From Legionella longbeachae (GTDB taxonomy: Bacteria > Pseudomonadota > Gammaproteobacteria > Legionellales > Legionellaceae): a stretch of DNA of 64,000 bases. The first letter of the stretch is position 1. Each line of letters opens with the position of its first letter. The stretch covers positions 1 through 64,000 of the forward strand of contig NZ_RXNW01000004.1 in NCBI RefSeq assembly GCF_004283175.1, read 5' to 3'. Below the pieces are notes generated by a model that was given only the letters and a program-made list of their open reading frames with translations, ran no database searches and was not told where the DNA came from. The translations under genes were made by a program, and so were the position numbers. This document shows positions 46,789 to 55,892 of this stretch, one piece after another.

Positions 46789-47814
46789 AGAAATTTAAGT
46801 TCAAGATGACGCATTATGCTTAAACCAAGATTACAAGCATTTCTTAACCAATATCAAAACACGGTTACAAACAGCTCAGATCCGCGCGGCACTTGCTGCG
46901 AATAGTGAGTTGATAAAGTTCTATTGGGAGCTTGGTACTGATTTAATCGAGAAACAAAAAAATCATCAATGGGGATCTCATTTTCTGGAACAATTCTCAC
47001 ATGATATGAGGCAAGCATTACCTGAAATGCAGGGGTTTTCTAAAAGAAACCTTGAATATATGGGACGGTTTGCCCAGCTGTTTCGCAATTGCCTTGGGGG
47101 CACATTGTGCGCTTGATGTAGATGGTTAAAGAAGAGTCTAGGCGAGAATGGTATGCTGAACAAACTATAAAAAATGGTTGGTCACGAAATACTCTTGAAA
47201 TGCAAATCAAAAGTGGATTGTATGAACGACAAGCTATAGCTAACAATAAAACCTCCAACTACCATAAGCATTTACCAGAATTACAATCTGATTTAGCCAA
47301 TGAAATATTGAGAGCTCCCTATAATTTTGATTTTCTGACTATTCAAGGCAAAGCCCATGAACGTGGTATTGAAAATGCTTTAATCACCCATATTCGTGAC
47401 TTTCTCATTGAGCTCGGCCAAGGTTTCGCCTTTGTGGGTTCTCAAGTCTCCCTAACCTTTGATGATCAAGAGTTCTTTGTTGATCTATTGTTTTACCACC
47501 TCGAATTACGAGCATTCGTTGTCATCGAATTGAAAAATACGAAATTTAAACCAGAACATACCGGACAGTTGGGTTTTTATCTTGCAGCTGTTGATGATCA
47601 ATTACGAAAGCCCGGGGATAACCAAACTATTGGAATCTTGCTATGTAAATCGAAAAATAAAGTCATTGCAGAATATGCCTTGCGGAACATTAGTGCTCCT
47701 ATAGGTGTTTCAGAATATACCTTATCAAAATCAATTCCTACCGACTTGAAAGGCAGTTTACCGACAGTTGAAGAAGTTGAAGCTGAATTAAATGAATCGG
47801 CAAAAGAGAATTAA
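46781..47814 (+). pseudogene. Broken DUF1016 (YhcG-like) PDDEXK nuclease gene
   Basis: The original gene starts at the ATG at 46781, overlapping the integrase stop (ATGAGTAA). A TAA at codon 6 interrupts it. The N-domain is then readable (DYKHFLTNIKTRLQTAQIRA, WELGTDLIEKQ, SKRNLEYMGRFAQLF). Near 47090 the frame changes and sequence is missing, resuming as SQLPWGHIVRLM, a TAG at 47119, then the C-domain (YAEQTIKNGWSR ... FVDLLFYHLELRAFVVIELK, the PDDEXK core). Such nucleases are common beside mobile-element integrases. The 230-aa C-terminal frame from 47122 might still be expressed. Confidence 0.8.
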
Positions 47815-47997
47815 TTAATTTTCAGGGTAATTAAATGAACTCTACGTGTATTTCAAGATTATAAAAAATGTATGAGACAATGGGGTGAGTGGGGCAGCTC
47901 GTCAATACTGAGCTAAAACCGCCCCACTCTGAATCTTCATGGTGGGATATGGAGCACATTTTCGTTTTTTAGTTTTATTGTTTCACTCAGTATCCTT

Positions 47998-49182
47998 CTA
48001 CGCAACTAATTTTCTATAAAGAAGAATCGTAAGAAGAGAACCTAGCGAGCAGATTAAAAATAAAGAGTAATAATCAACTAACTGATAAATTACGCCTCCT
48101 AAAACAGGACCAACAGCTAAGCCCATAGCGGAAGCATTAAGAACACCATAACAACCACCCATCACCTGTGGTGGTGCAATTTTAGCAAGGAAGACATCAT
48201 TCAGTGGGAAGAAAATGACTTCGCCTATGGATAAAATGAGCATGGAGCAATTCAATGTTATACTATTTGGGGCAAAACAAAATCCCAAAAAGCCTAGAGC
48301 GAATAAGGAGAGTCCAGTAGAAGCAAGCACCATATAATTGACTTTTCTGAGGAGAGGGCCAATACAAATCTGCAACAAAACGCAAGTGATTGCATTGACG
48401 ATGAGCATGTTGCTGTACATCACGATTCCATTATCAAATTGTTGCACCATATACTGAGCTAGTGAAGAAGTTATTTGGGCGTATAAACAGTAGCAAATAA
48501 AACTAATCAGAAAGAGTATTTTTAAAGAAGAATTGGCTTTGATGAATCGAAAGGTATCCATGACTGAGAAAGGTGATTCTTTTTTTGTTTGTCTATTTTT
48601 CTTTTTTGACCAAAACATCAATAACAAAAGTCCAGTAGCAAGATAACAATATGCGATGAGCTGAAACAGTTGAGTGGCGTGTTCTACAGGATAACGTGCC
48701 CCAATCAGCGGGCCTAAAGCGGCCGCTAAATTTAAAATGGCATAACGCACACCAAAAGCGATAGTTCTCTGTTGCTCATGGGTGTTGGACGCTAGAAACG
48801 TTTTTGATGCACTATCAAAAATGGCTCGGAATATGCCAATGATAGTAATTAATACAATAAAACACATTAATGATTGGTTTTGATAAAGACACTCATAGGC
48901 AATAGCTGAGCCCAATAAAGTCACGATGAATAAGTGCTGTGAAGGGAATCGGTCTGATAAATGACCTATGAATAAGCTTGTTAGGCTGTGACTTAATTGC
49001 CCAGATGCGATAATCACTCCTATAATAATAGGTGATAGTGAAAAATGATTCAAATAAATGGCTAAAAAAGGGATGATTAAAAACTGCCCTAATTTCATGA
49101 TAAAAAAAGAGAGCATAAAGAGTGACATGCTCAAATAAGCGCTACTGGTGCGAGCGCTACTAAGATACATAGGTTCCGACAT
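47998..49182 (-). CDS. MFS transporter, last gene of the biosynthetic operon
   Basis: 394 aa with about twelve membrane helices and the MFS loop signature LFIGHLSDRFPSQHLF between helices 2 and 3. It begins 9 nt after the ATP-grasp gene and ends the six-gene minus-strand operon. The context suggests an exporter for, or self-resistance to, the operon product (inference). Confidence 0.82.
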   Translation of the reverse strand: MSEPMYLSSARTSSAYLSMSLFMLSFFIMKLGQFLIIPFLAIYLNHFSLSPIIIGVIIASGQLSHSLTSLFIGHLSDRFPSQHLFIVTLLGSAIAYECLYQNQSLMCFIVLITIIGIFRAIFDSASKTFLASNTHEQQRTIAFGVRYAILNLAAALGPLIGARYPVEHATQLFQLIAYCYLATGLLLLMFWSKKKNRQTKKESPFSVMDTFRFIKANSSLKILFLISFICYCLYAQITSSLAQYMVQQFDNGIVMYSNMLIVNAITCVLLQICIGPLLRKVNYMVLASTGLSLFALGFLGFCFAPNSITLNCSMLILSIGEVIFFPLNDVFLAKIAPPQVMGGCYGVLNASAMGLAVGPVLGGVIYQLVDYYSLFLICSLGSLLTILLYRKLVA

Positions 49183-49191
49183 GATATTTCC

Positions 49192-50406
49192 CTAATCAAT
49201 ATGAGCTTTTGTGGTGATCTGCACGTGTTCCATAGCAAAACTCACCGAAGAAATAGCCTCATCAATGGTGCTTCCTGTTCCTAAAATATATCCTTGTCTG
49301 GATAAAGATGAGCTTAGTTTCCCAAGTTTCTGCCCCTTTTTCAAAGTACAATCAATACGAACGATTCCGGGCAAATTGTTTGCAGAATCAAGCCCATGAA
49401 TATCAAGAATCTCTTCAAATTCTCGAGCAAAAAATAAAACAGCAGCGGCATTTGCTTTCTTAGTTGTTGTATTTTGACTTAATCCCAATAAATGGAGTAC
49501 GGTTTTAGAAATGGTATCCACTCCTGTGGTTAATTCGGTGAGCTCCCAAATTTGATCGCCTCCCATTCGGGTTTGTGATTCAATTATTTTTATTTCATCC
49601 TTGTGTACTTTAATCTCCGTATGTGCCGGACCATTTAGGTGCTGAATAATATCTAGAAAACGAAGAATAAGTTGCTGTATTTTTTGTTGTAGTTTTGGAG
49701 TTAATTTTGCAGGAGAATGATGCCCTAATTCAATAAAATGAGGGAATCCGGTTGTCAGCTTTGCGGTAATAGCAATTACCTGATGTTGTCTATCCAAACT
49801 TAAAGATTCCACACTGTATTCTTTGCCTAAAAGATATTCTTCTGCAATCAGTTCCTGATTGCCATGCTGTATAGCCCAGTCCCATGCATTAGGGATGTTT
49901 TCGAGTGAATCCACATAGCACACGCCTTGACTTCCTGCGCCATGAGTAGGTTTTAGGATAAAAGGGGCATTTATTTTTGTATAAAAGGCAACGACATCTT
50001 CTAAGGTGGTACATCTTTGATAGGCAATAGAGTCAAGCTGATGCTTTTTCAGTAAACTACGCATTTTAAACTTATCTCGTGTGTATTTTACTGGAAATAC
50101 AGCATTTCCTCGAATGTTCAATTGTTTAGCGATTAAGGCTGCGGGATATAAACCAAACTCAGTAAACGAAACAACGGCTCTAAAATGATGTATTTGATGT
50201 AATTGTTTGGCTATTCGACTTAGTTCAGAAAGATTATCATAAGTATCAATGAATACGATTTGTGCCTCCAACGAGGTAGTTATAGAATCATGTTGTGATT
50301 GAATCAGCACAAATCGGATATTCATTGTTTTTAGTTTTTGTAATGTATGTTCTCGCGCCCCGATGACTAGTAAACAAGGCGATGAGTTTATATCATATGC
50401 TTCCAT
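49192..50406 (-). CDS. ATP-grasp ligase, L-amino-acid-ligase-like
   Basis: 404 aa. ATP-grasp enzymes join a carboxylate to an amine via an acyl phosphate. Motifs: ILKPTHGAGSQGV (nucleotide loop), EEYLLGKEYSVES, and GPAHTEIKVHKDEIKIIESQ followed by TRMGGDQI (metal-binding E and R region), as in BacD-type L-amino acid ligases. Start at 50406, overlapping the upstream gene by 19 nt. The neighbouring oxygenase and racemase fit a small peptide-like product (inference). Confidence 0.82.
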   Translation of the reverse strand: MEAYDINSSPCLLVIGAREHTLQKLKTMNIRFVLIQSQHDSITTSLEAQIVFIDTYDNLSELSRIAKQLHQIHHFRAVVSFTEFGLYPAALIAKQLNIRGNAVFPVKYTRDKFKMRSLLKKHQLDSIAYQRCTTLEDVVAFYTKINAPFILKPTHGAGSQGVCYVDSLENIPNAWDWAIQHGNQELIAEEYLLGKEYSVESLSLDRQHQVIAITAKLTTGFPHFIELGHHSPAKLTPKLQQKIQQLILRFLDIIQHLNGPAHTEIKVHKDEIKIIESQTRMGGDQIWELTELTTGVDTISKTVLHLLGLSQNTTTKKANAAAVLFFAREFEEILDIHGLDSANNLPGIVRIDCTLKKGQKLGKLSSSLSRQGYILGTGSTIDEAISSVSFAMEHVQITTKAHID

Positions 50407-51749
50407 GTTGGATGTTCCTTAAAAATGGCTAATTCTTGGGTAATTTCTGCAACTGATTTATTGAGATAATAAGTGCTCAATGAAGAGAACTCCTTTCCAG
50501 CAGGTAAACGGCCAAGCCACTCAAGTGGTGTTAACTTATCCTGAATGAAGTTGGTTCCCCATGCGTTTAAATCATTGCATAGTAGTTCCTGAAGTAGTTC
50601 GCGCTCTTCTGAGCTATCGGGATTTAATAGCGTGCAAAATATTTTTTGGATTAAAGGAAGATAAGCAATTTGCCTTGTTCCACCCAAGACACGAATTTGA
50701 GGCATGAGACATAAAACAAGAAAGCTTAAAAAAATATTAGGGATAAGTAACCCATCAATAAGAGCTGTTCGAATCGATTGATGGTCTAAGGGTATTATTA
50801 ATTGTTTATTTAGATTGGTTGTTTTTTCTTTAAAAATATTATCTACAATGGTTAATGCACGTATTTTATTGTCTCTGACGCCCCAGAAAAACTCGGTACC
50901 TTGTTTTAAGAACACATGATTCTTTTCATGCATCATTGAGGCGATTGAATGGTTCAACTTGTTGCGTTGTTTCGGGGAAAAAATAAGTTGATAAATAATT
51001 CCTTCAGGCTCACGTAAATGTTCTGCAACTAAAAGTGAGGTGAAGTAGTCGTTCATGATTAATGGCTGGATTTCTTGGTCTTGAGCACACTGAGCCAGTA
51101 AGCGTTGATTCGATATGGTAAATGCAGAAATAAACCCTTCATATTCTTTAGAATCAATTGATGTCAGTAGTTTTTCTAGTCCTTTTCGTTCAAAATAATT
51201 GGATTGATTCAAATATTGGGTGAAATTATCCCTACAATAAGTCAATCTAGGGTAGGGTGAGCACACACTGAGTTTCGACATCTGTTTCGGCGTTAAAGCA
51301 AATAAATTAATCACCTCATGTTTCAGGTTAAGCCATCCAGGACCTTGTTTCTTACTCCATTGTAGCGTTCGTGTCACGCTGTTTAAGACAAACATATGGT
51401 TTAGCCGATGGAGTTGGCTTCCCATCCAGCTCATCAAGATGGCATTAAAATCAACCTCGTTGGCGTACAGCTGACAATGGGGTCCTGTTTGTAAAATGGG
51501 GTAGCGTTCAAACTCGAAAATAGCGCGTTCAAAGTCAATGGATTGTGGTCTAAAAAACAGTTTCAATGCGTCATAGAATTTCGTTCTGGATTGAACTGCT
51601 ATGGTACTTTCGCAAGAAATAGGCCTTTGCCAAACTTGGTTGATGTAGGACGATAAAGTATCGTCCCAATGTGTTTTTAAATCATTAAGAACGCCAGGAC
51701 AAATGATTTCCATCGCTTTAATAATGGGGAATAAATCAAGCTCTCTCAT
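50388..51749 (-). CDS. Unknown protein of the biosynthetic operon
   Basis: 453 aa, soluble, helix-rich, with no domain I recognise. Notable pieces are an N-terminal MEIICPGVLNDLKTHWDD, a His-rich segment (MMHEKNHVFL) and a hydrophobic NIFLSFLVLCLM stretch. It overlaps both neighbours (14 and 19 nt), so it is an integral operon member. It may be a tailoring or condensation enzyme; I cannot say which. Confidence 0.65.
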   Translation of the reverse strand: MRELDLFPIIKAMEIICPGVLNDLKTHWDDTLSSYINQVWQRPISCESTIAVQSRTKFYDALKLFFRPQSIDFERAIFEFERYPILQTGPHCQLYANEVDFNAILMSWMGSQLHRLNHMFVLNSVTRTLQWSKKQGPGWLNLKHEVINLFALTPKQMSKLSVCSPYPRLTYCRDNFTQYLNQSNYFERKGLEKLLTSIDSKEYEGFISAFTISNQRLLAQCAQDQEIQPLIMNDYFTSLLVAEHLREPEGIIYQLIFSPKQRNKLNHSIASMMHEKNHVFLKQGTEFFWGVRDNKIRALTIVDNIFKEKTTNLNKQLIIPLDHQSIRTALIDGLLIPNIFLSFLVLCLMPQIRVLGGTRQIAYLPLIQKIFCTLLNPDSSEERELLQELLCNDLNAWGTNFIQDKLTPLEWLGRLPAGKEFSSLSTYYLNKSVAEITQELAIFKEHPTWKHMI

Positions 51750-52461
51750 ATTCGCCCCAGATATGATGTGTTACGTGAAAAAAGGGATCAAACACGTTAG
51801 CGAATTGTGTTTGAGAATAGTCCTGGAGTTTTTTATGGAGGATATGGAGTTCTGCACAAGCAATAATGAAGTGGTGCTTTGGATATTGGCCCATCAACTC
51901 TAAAAAGTTATCCAATAACTGTGAGTTTATTTGATTATCTTTCACGGCCTTAATCAGCCTATTTAATTGTGTTTGCACCTCAGTTTCAACATAAGTAATG
52001 TGCGTAGCTACCTTTGCCCATAATGGATGATGTTCCAAAACCTGTGCCTCTTTTGCTGAAGAGGCACAAAGAACGAGGAATTGTGTGTTTTGTGCCAGTA
52101 CGTGCTCCAAACCCTTTGTGACCAGCGAATAAATTTTAACCTGGTGCTCAGGTACTAATTGGGACAGTAATGCATGGGCAGTAAAACAGCAAATCACAAT
52201 ACAATCGACTTCGTGCTGTACGAGATGCGCTATATTTTTTTCAAGCTTTGCTAAGAGCTCCGTTTTACTTAGATTAACAGACATCAGCGCTGTAGATTGA
52301 GTCTGCAAGGGCTCAGAATACAGATATACATAAGGGGAATGATACTCCTCTTTTAACTCATTCTTATTGAGATAAGTTGTATAAAGAGTCTCAGCAAATG
52401 ATGCCGAAGCCAAGGGGCCCATGCCACCGATAATACCTACTTTAATTGTTTTTTTGTTCAT
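51736..52461 (-). CDS. Aspartate/glutamate racemase family protein
   Basis: 241 aa. The N-terminal VGIIGGMGPLASASFAETLY is the family hallmark. The two catalytic cysteines are seen in VICCFTAHAL (CxTxH-like) and IIACAELHIL. PLP-independent racemases of this family supply D-amino acids. Overlap of 14 nt with the next gene; it begins 5 nt after the upstream stop. It probably provides a D-residue for the operon product (inference). Confidence 0.85.
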   Translation of the reverse strand: MNKKTIKVGIIGGMGPLASASFAETLYTTYLNKNELKEEYHSPYVYLYSEPLQTQSTALMSVNLSKTELLAKLEKNIAHLVQHEVDCIVICCFTAHALLSQLVPEHQVKIYSLVTKGLEHVLAQNTQFLVLCASSAKEAQVLEHHPLWAKVATHITYVETEVQTQLNRLIKAVKDNQINSQLLDNFLELMGQYPKHHFIIACAELHILHKKLQDYSQTQFANVFDPFFHVTHHIWGEYERA

Positions 52462-52466
52462 TCGTG

Positions 52467-53102
52467 TTAATCCATTAATTTATCACAGCATCCACATGGT
52501 CTGTTTAATTCAAAATGCGCTTTCACTTTGGTATAAGCGTTGTATCCTACCCGTGCAATCACATTAAGTTTGTTGGTATCGATTCGTTTATCCTTAGTTA
52601 AAATGTCAGGATTAAGATGTATGCCAACGACTTTTGCGATGATCATGCGGTTGATTAAACTCGAATTATCGGGTATTGGTAATTGCACCGATTGGTGATA
52701 AACACATTCCAAACTAATCGGTGCGTCTTTAACGCGATAGGTTTGAACTATTTCTCCTGGTAAATGGTCTACTTCCGCCATAGCAAATTCGTTAATTCCC
52801 CTTGAAAAATCTAAGGAGGTAATATTCATTGCCTCCTTATTGATGTAACTCACCAAATTGACGGTAAACTCTTTAGTTTCTTCCGCATTTTTTAACGTAT
52901 CTTTGGCACCACCACTGTCATGTGAACCAGTAGTGGCAAACATAATCATCGGTGGGTCTTCACAGACAATATTAAAATAACTAAAGGGCGCTAAATTAGG
53001 ATTGCCTTCCTTATCTTTACTGCTTATCCAGGCAATGGGCCTTGGAACAACACAGGCTTTAAAGAGTCCTTTAGGCAATTTCTGGGATGTATGAAAAAAC
53101 AT
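52467..53102 (-). CDS. Flavin reductase-like (FMN-binding) protein
   Basis: 211 aa from the ATG at 53102. FMN-binding split-barrel signature: KACVVPRPIAWISSKDKEGN followed by NLAPFSYFN, then ATTGSHDSGGAKDTLKN. Such proteins reduce flavins or act as flavin-dependent oxidoreductases. The tail has an unusual CGCC pair (RPCGCCDKLMD) that could bind metal. It overlaps the upstream oxygenase gene by 32 nt. Role in the pathway unknown. Confidence 0.8.
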   Translation of the reverse strand: MFFHTSQKLPKGLFKACVVPRPIAWISSKDKEGNPNLAPFSYFNIVCEDPPMIMFATTGSHDSGGAKDTLKNAEETKEFTVNLVSYINKEAMNITSLDFSRGINEFAMAEVDHLPGEIVQTYRVKDAPISLECVYHQSVQLPIPDNSSLINRMIIAKVVGIHLNPDILTKDKRIDTNKLNVIARVGYNAYTKVKAHFELNRPCGCCDKLMD

Positions 53103-54132
53103 GATCGATTCCTTGATTAGAGTGGGGAAGAAAGACTCGTCCACCCATAGTTTGAAAATTTCTGAATGCCCATAAACTGGGGCTTACAAAGACGCGTTGA
53201 ATCCAGCGATAAGGACAACCTTGATGGTCGTAGGTTGGCGTAAATCGCTCGCGAGCATGCAGCGTAAAACGATTATCCACATACACTAATTTCTCTGGGG
53301 TAATTTGAATGGCTTCAGAGGTTTCTTTGATGGCTTGATGGAAATGAGCTAAGGCTATTTTGGCTGCATGATTGATGGGCAGCATCATATTCGAGTAAAA
53401 AGCAACAGACACCCGTGGCTTATTTAATGTTCCTCTTAAGACTGAACATTTAACCATTGCTTCATGAGAGAAAATTTCGCGCCATCGATAGGGGATGTTT
53501 AAATAAAAGTTCGCTCCATATAAAATTTTCAAATCAAAAGGGCTTAATAACTTTAAAGCCTTGCGAGTATCAGCAATGAAGGTTTTGGTGGGTTCAATGC
53601 GTTCATCAATTCGGATACCTAAAAAGAATAGTCCCGATGGCGAATAATCGTCTTCAGCAACATACTGCAATGCCGCATTTTCAATATGAAAATCGAGCTC
53701 TACTTCAGAGCCCAATCCTGTATAATCAAATTGATTTTGGGCTTGTGGTGTTAAATTATTAACAAGCTCTTGCCCCTCAAAATAGATTGAGTAGGGTTCG
53801 CCCACTAGAGAAGCAAAAGCGGTAATAATGTTTTCACTCAAGGTGCCGGATTTAAACAGTTTACCTGTTTGTTCGAAACTGGGACTTCCATAGATTTCTT
53901 CATCGATGGGAACATTGTTAATTACTATTGCAGGTGCCAGATTATCGGTCCCTCGTTGGCTTGTAAGCGTATTAATTAATGTTTCGGGTAGCACCTCATA
54001 TATTTTTTGCCGCAGCAATTGGATATAGTGTTCTCTCCCTAAAGGGTCATATACAATTTCGTTAAACTCCTGTACTAGTTTTTGTTTCTTTTCAGTACTC
54101 AGAGTGATTTCAATAATACTTTTTTCATCCAT
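53071..54132 (-). CDS. 2-oxoglutarate/Fe(II) oxygenase, clavaminate-synthase-like
   Basis: 353 aa, first gene of the operon. The jelly-roll iron site is visible: LDFHIENA (HxE, ligands 1 and 2) and FTLHARERF (distal His), with RWIQRVFV supplying the 2OG-binding Arg. The HxE form is typical of amino-acid beta-hydroxylases such as AsnO and VioC. The likely job is hydroxylating a free or ligated amino acid (inference). Confidence 0.8.
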   Translation of the reverse strand: MDEKSIIEITLSTEKKQKLVQEFNEIVYDPLGREHYIQLLRQKIYEVLPETLINTLTSQRGTDNLAPAIVINNVPIDEEIYGSPSFEQTGKLFKSGTLSENIITAFASLVGEPYSIYFEGQELVNNLTPQAQNQFDYTGLGSEVELDFHIENAALQYVAEDDYSPSGLFFLGIRIDERIEPTKTFIADTRKALKLLSPFDLKILYGANFYLNIPYRWREIFSHEAMVKCSVLRGTLNKPRVSVAFYSNMMLPINHAAKIALAHFHQAIKETSEAIQITPEKLVYVDNRFTLHARERFTPTYDHQGCPYRWIQRVFVSPSLWAFRNFQTMGGRVFLPHSNQGIDHVFSYIPEIA

Positions 54133-54482
54133 GGTAATTCCATATTTAAATCCTGTACTTCTGATTAAAAAAATCAGTCTTTTTTTCAGATTATCTTTAG
54201 CTGGTATACGTCATATCTAAATTTACAAATTATTTTTTCCTTATAGGTTGAACTTGATTAATTTGAACATTGAATATAAAAGAAAAAAACTACTATATTT
54301 TCATGTAAATTTCAGAATTGAATAATGAACAATTTAACTTAAAATAAATCCAATTTATTGACAGGTCTCTTTTTGTAGAACTAAAATCGTAGCTTTTTAT
54401 TGGATTTTACTAGAGTGTGTATTCATTTGGTTTTTAAATCAAAAAAATAAGGACACACCCTAAAGTACAGGATGTTGCATTG
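54133..54482. other. Divergent regulatory region
   Basis: 350 AT-rich bp between the oxygenase operon (minus) and an unknown gene (plus). It holds the promoter at 54358-54387 and an imperfect inverted repeat around GTGTGT (54415-54420) and ACACACCC (54452-54459). Confidence 0.5.
54358..54387 (+). promoter_or_regulatory. Sigma-70-type promoter for the 54483 gene
   Basis: TTGACA (54358-54363), 18-nt spacer, TAAAAT (54382-54387). The predicted leader is about 90 nt and contains a GTGTGT/ACACACCC inverted repeat, which could act as an operator or hairpin. Confidence 0.55.
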
Positions 54483-55892
54483 ATGTTTACAGAGGTTGAT
54501 GAAAGAAAGGGATTGGTTAAATGTTTTTGGTCAGATATTCGTCACCGTTTTGCAAAGATAGAGCCTGTATTTACTAATATTGTAGATCAGTTATCGCCAA
54601 ATCAATCTTACCCTCTTTATATCGCTTATTATCTTTATGGTGATACTGATGCTGACACACGTAGCTCCTTATTTCCTAATATAAATGGAGACTACTATCG
54701 AATTACGGATCCTAACCTTCCACAAGATATTCTTCAGCATCTTGGATATAGTGCAAATGGCACTCCTTTAGGCATGGTTCTCGAAAAAGAGCTCGAATGT
54801 TTTATCGATTTGAAAAATGAACAAATCACAATTCCTTGGCTTGTTTATAAACCTGGGGATATTTTCCCTCTCTCAACCATTCTAAATAAAAGAAAAAGTC
54901 ATGTTTATACTCCCAATGGATTGTTGTCTTCAACAGCAGGAGCACGCTCAACATTTATGTTGCCTAATATTGGAGCAGCTCTAAATCATTCGAATTTACA
55001 GCGGGATTTTAATATTAGAAGTCGACCTGCAAAATCACTATATGAACATTGGCAAGTTTTTAGAGAGGTAGTCAATAGTAATGTAATTAGTACTGATTGG
55101 CGTTGTTGTATCGTTTATTTCTCAGAGAGTTGGTTAATTAGTTTGCATAATGATGTTAGTTGGAAAAGTTTGAAGCAATATTTGCATGAATTGGCATGGT
55201 ATCGATATGAGTATGAGCGAAACAGAATTTATTATGACATCACTTTTTCAATCATACAAAAAAATCGTAATTTAAAACCCAATCCTTACCTTGTTGATAC
55301 AGCGAAACATTTATTTGCTACTGCTTTGGGTGCTGCTCCAGGTTATGTTCCTGCAACAGATAATAATGCTTTACCGGTTGATATATTACAGCAAGCTTTT
55401 GTGGAATCTTATGGCTTAAAAAAATATAGGCCAACAGTGATGCAACCTAAGCATTTTAATTTTCAAACAGATTATTTCCCAATATATTATTCATTGCAGC
55501 ATCCCGCTACTCGTATATTCTCGCCAAGATCAAGGCTTGCCTCCAGTACAATAAATGAAGTGCGCGAACTAGAACATATCATGAATATTTTCATCGAAGA
55601 ATTATCAAAAGATGGCGCGTTGTCTTCTGATACTGTTGTTGGGCAAATAGCAAAATTTGTTAAATTCAGCTATTTTCATAATGCTTTAGATACTCATAAC
55701 ATACTTAGAAACTCTCTCGATCTGTTAAATAGTGATAAGCGCTTTAATGATACTTTATTCCTACATACATCAGAAGCATTATTTGCAGCAGATGCCTCCT
55801 TCTTAAGGGGGTGTGTTAGTATAGGTTCTGCTGCAATACCAACACAGCAAAAAACACATTGTCCCAATAAACATGCTGCAATACCAGAGTAA
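54483..55892 (+). CDS. Unknown 469-residue protein between two biosynthetic operons
   Basis: 469 aa from the ATG at 54483 (AGGA about 10 nt upstream). Soluble-looking, rich in Tyr/Phe/Asn, no recognised domain. Parts such as GVLEKELECF-like charged patches and PGYVPATDNNALPVDILQQA suggest a folded enzyme. Its last 90 nt overlap the end of the convergent MFS gene. The tail there (residues ~441-469) is Cys/Ser/Ala-rich and may be an extension. It may contribute to either biosynthetic cluster. Confidence 0.6.
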   Translation: MFTEVDERKGLVKCFWSDIRHRFAKIEPVFTNIVDQLSPNQSYPLYIAYYLYGDTDADTRSSLFPNINGDYYRITDPNLPQDILQHLGYSANGTPLGMVLEKELECFIDLKNEQITIPWLVYKPGDIFPLSTILNKRKSHVYTPNGLLSSTAGARSTFMLPNIGAALNHSNLQRDFNIRSRPAKSLYEHWQVFREVVNSNVISTDWRCCIVYFSESWLISLHNDVSWKSLKQYLHELAWYRYEYERNRIYYDITFSIIQKNRNLKPNPYLVDTAKHLFATALGAAPGYVPATDNNALPVDILQQAFVESYGLKKYRPTVMQPKHFNFQTDYFPIYYSLQHPATRIFSPRSRLASSTINEVRELEHIMNIFIEELSKDGALSSDTVVGQIAKFVKFSYFHNALDTHNILRNSLDLLNSDKRFNDTLFLHTSEALFAADASFLRGCVSIGSAAIPTQQKTHCPNKHAAIPE

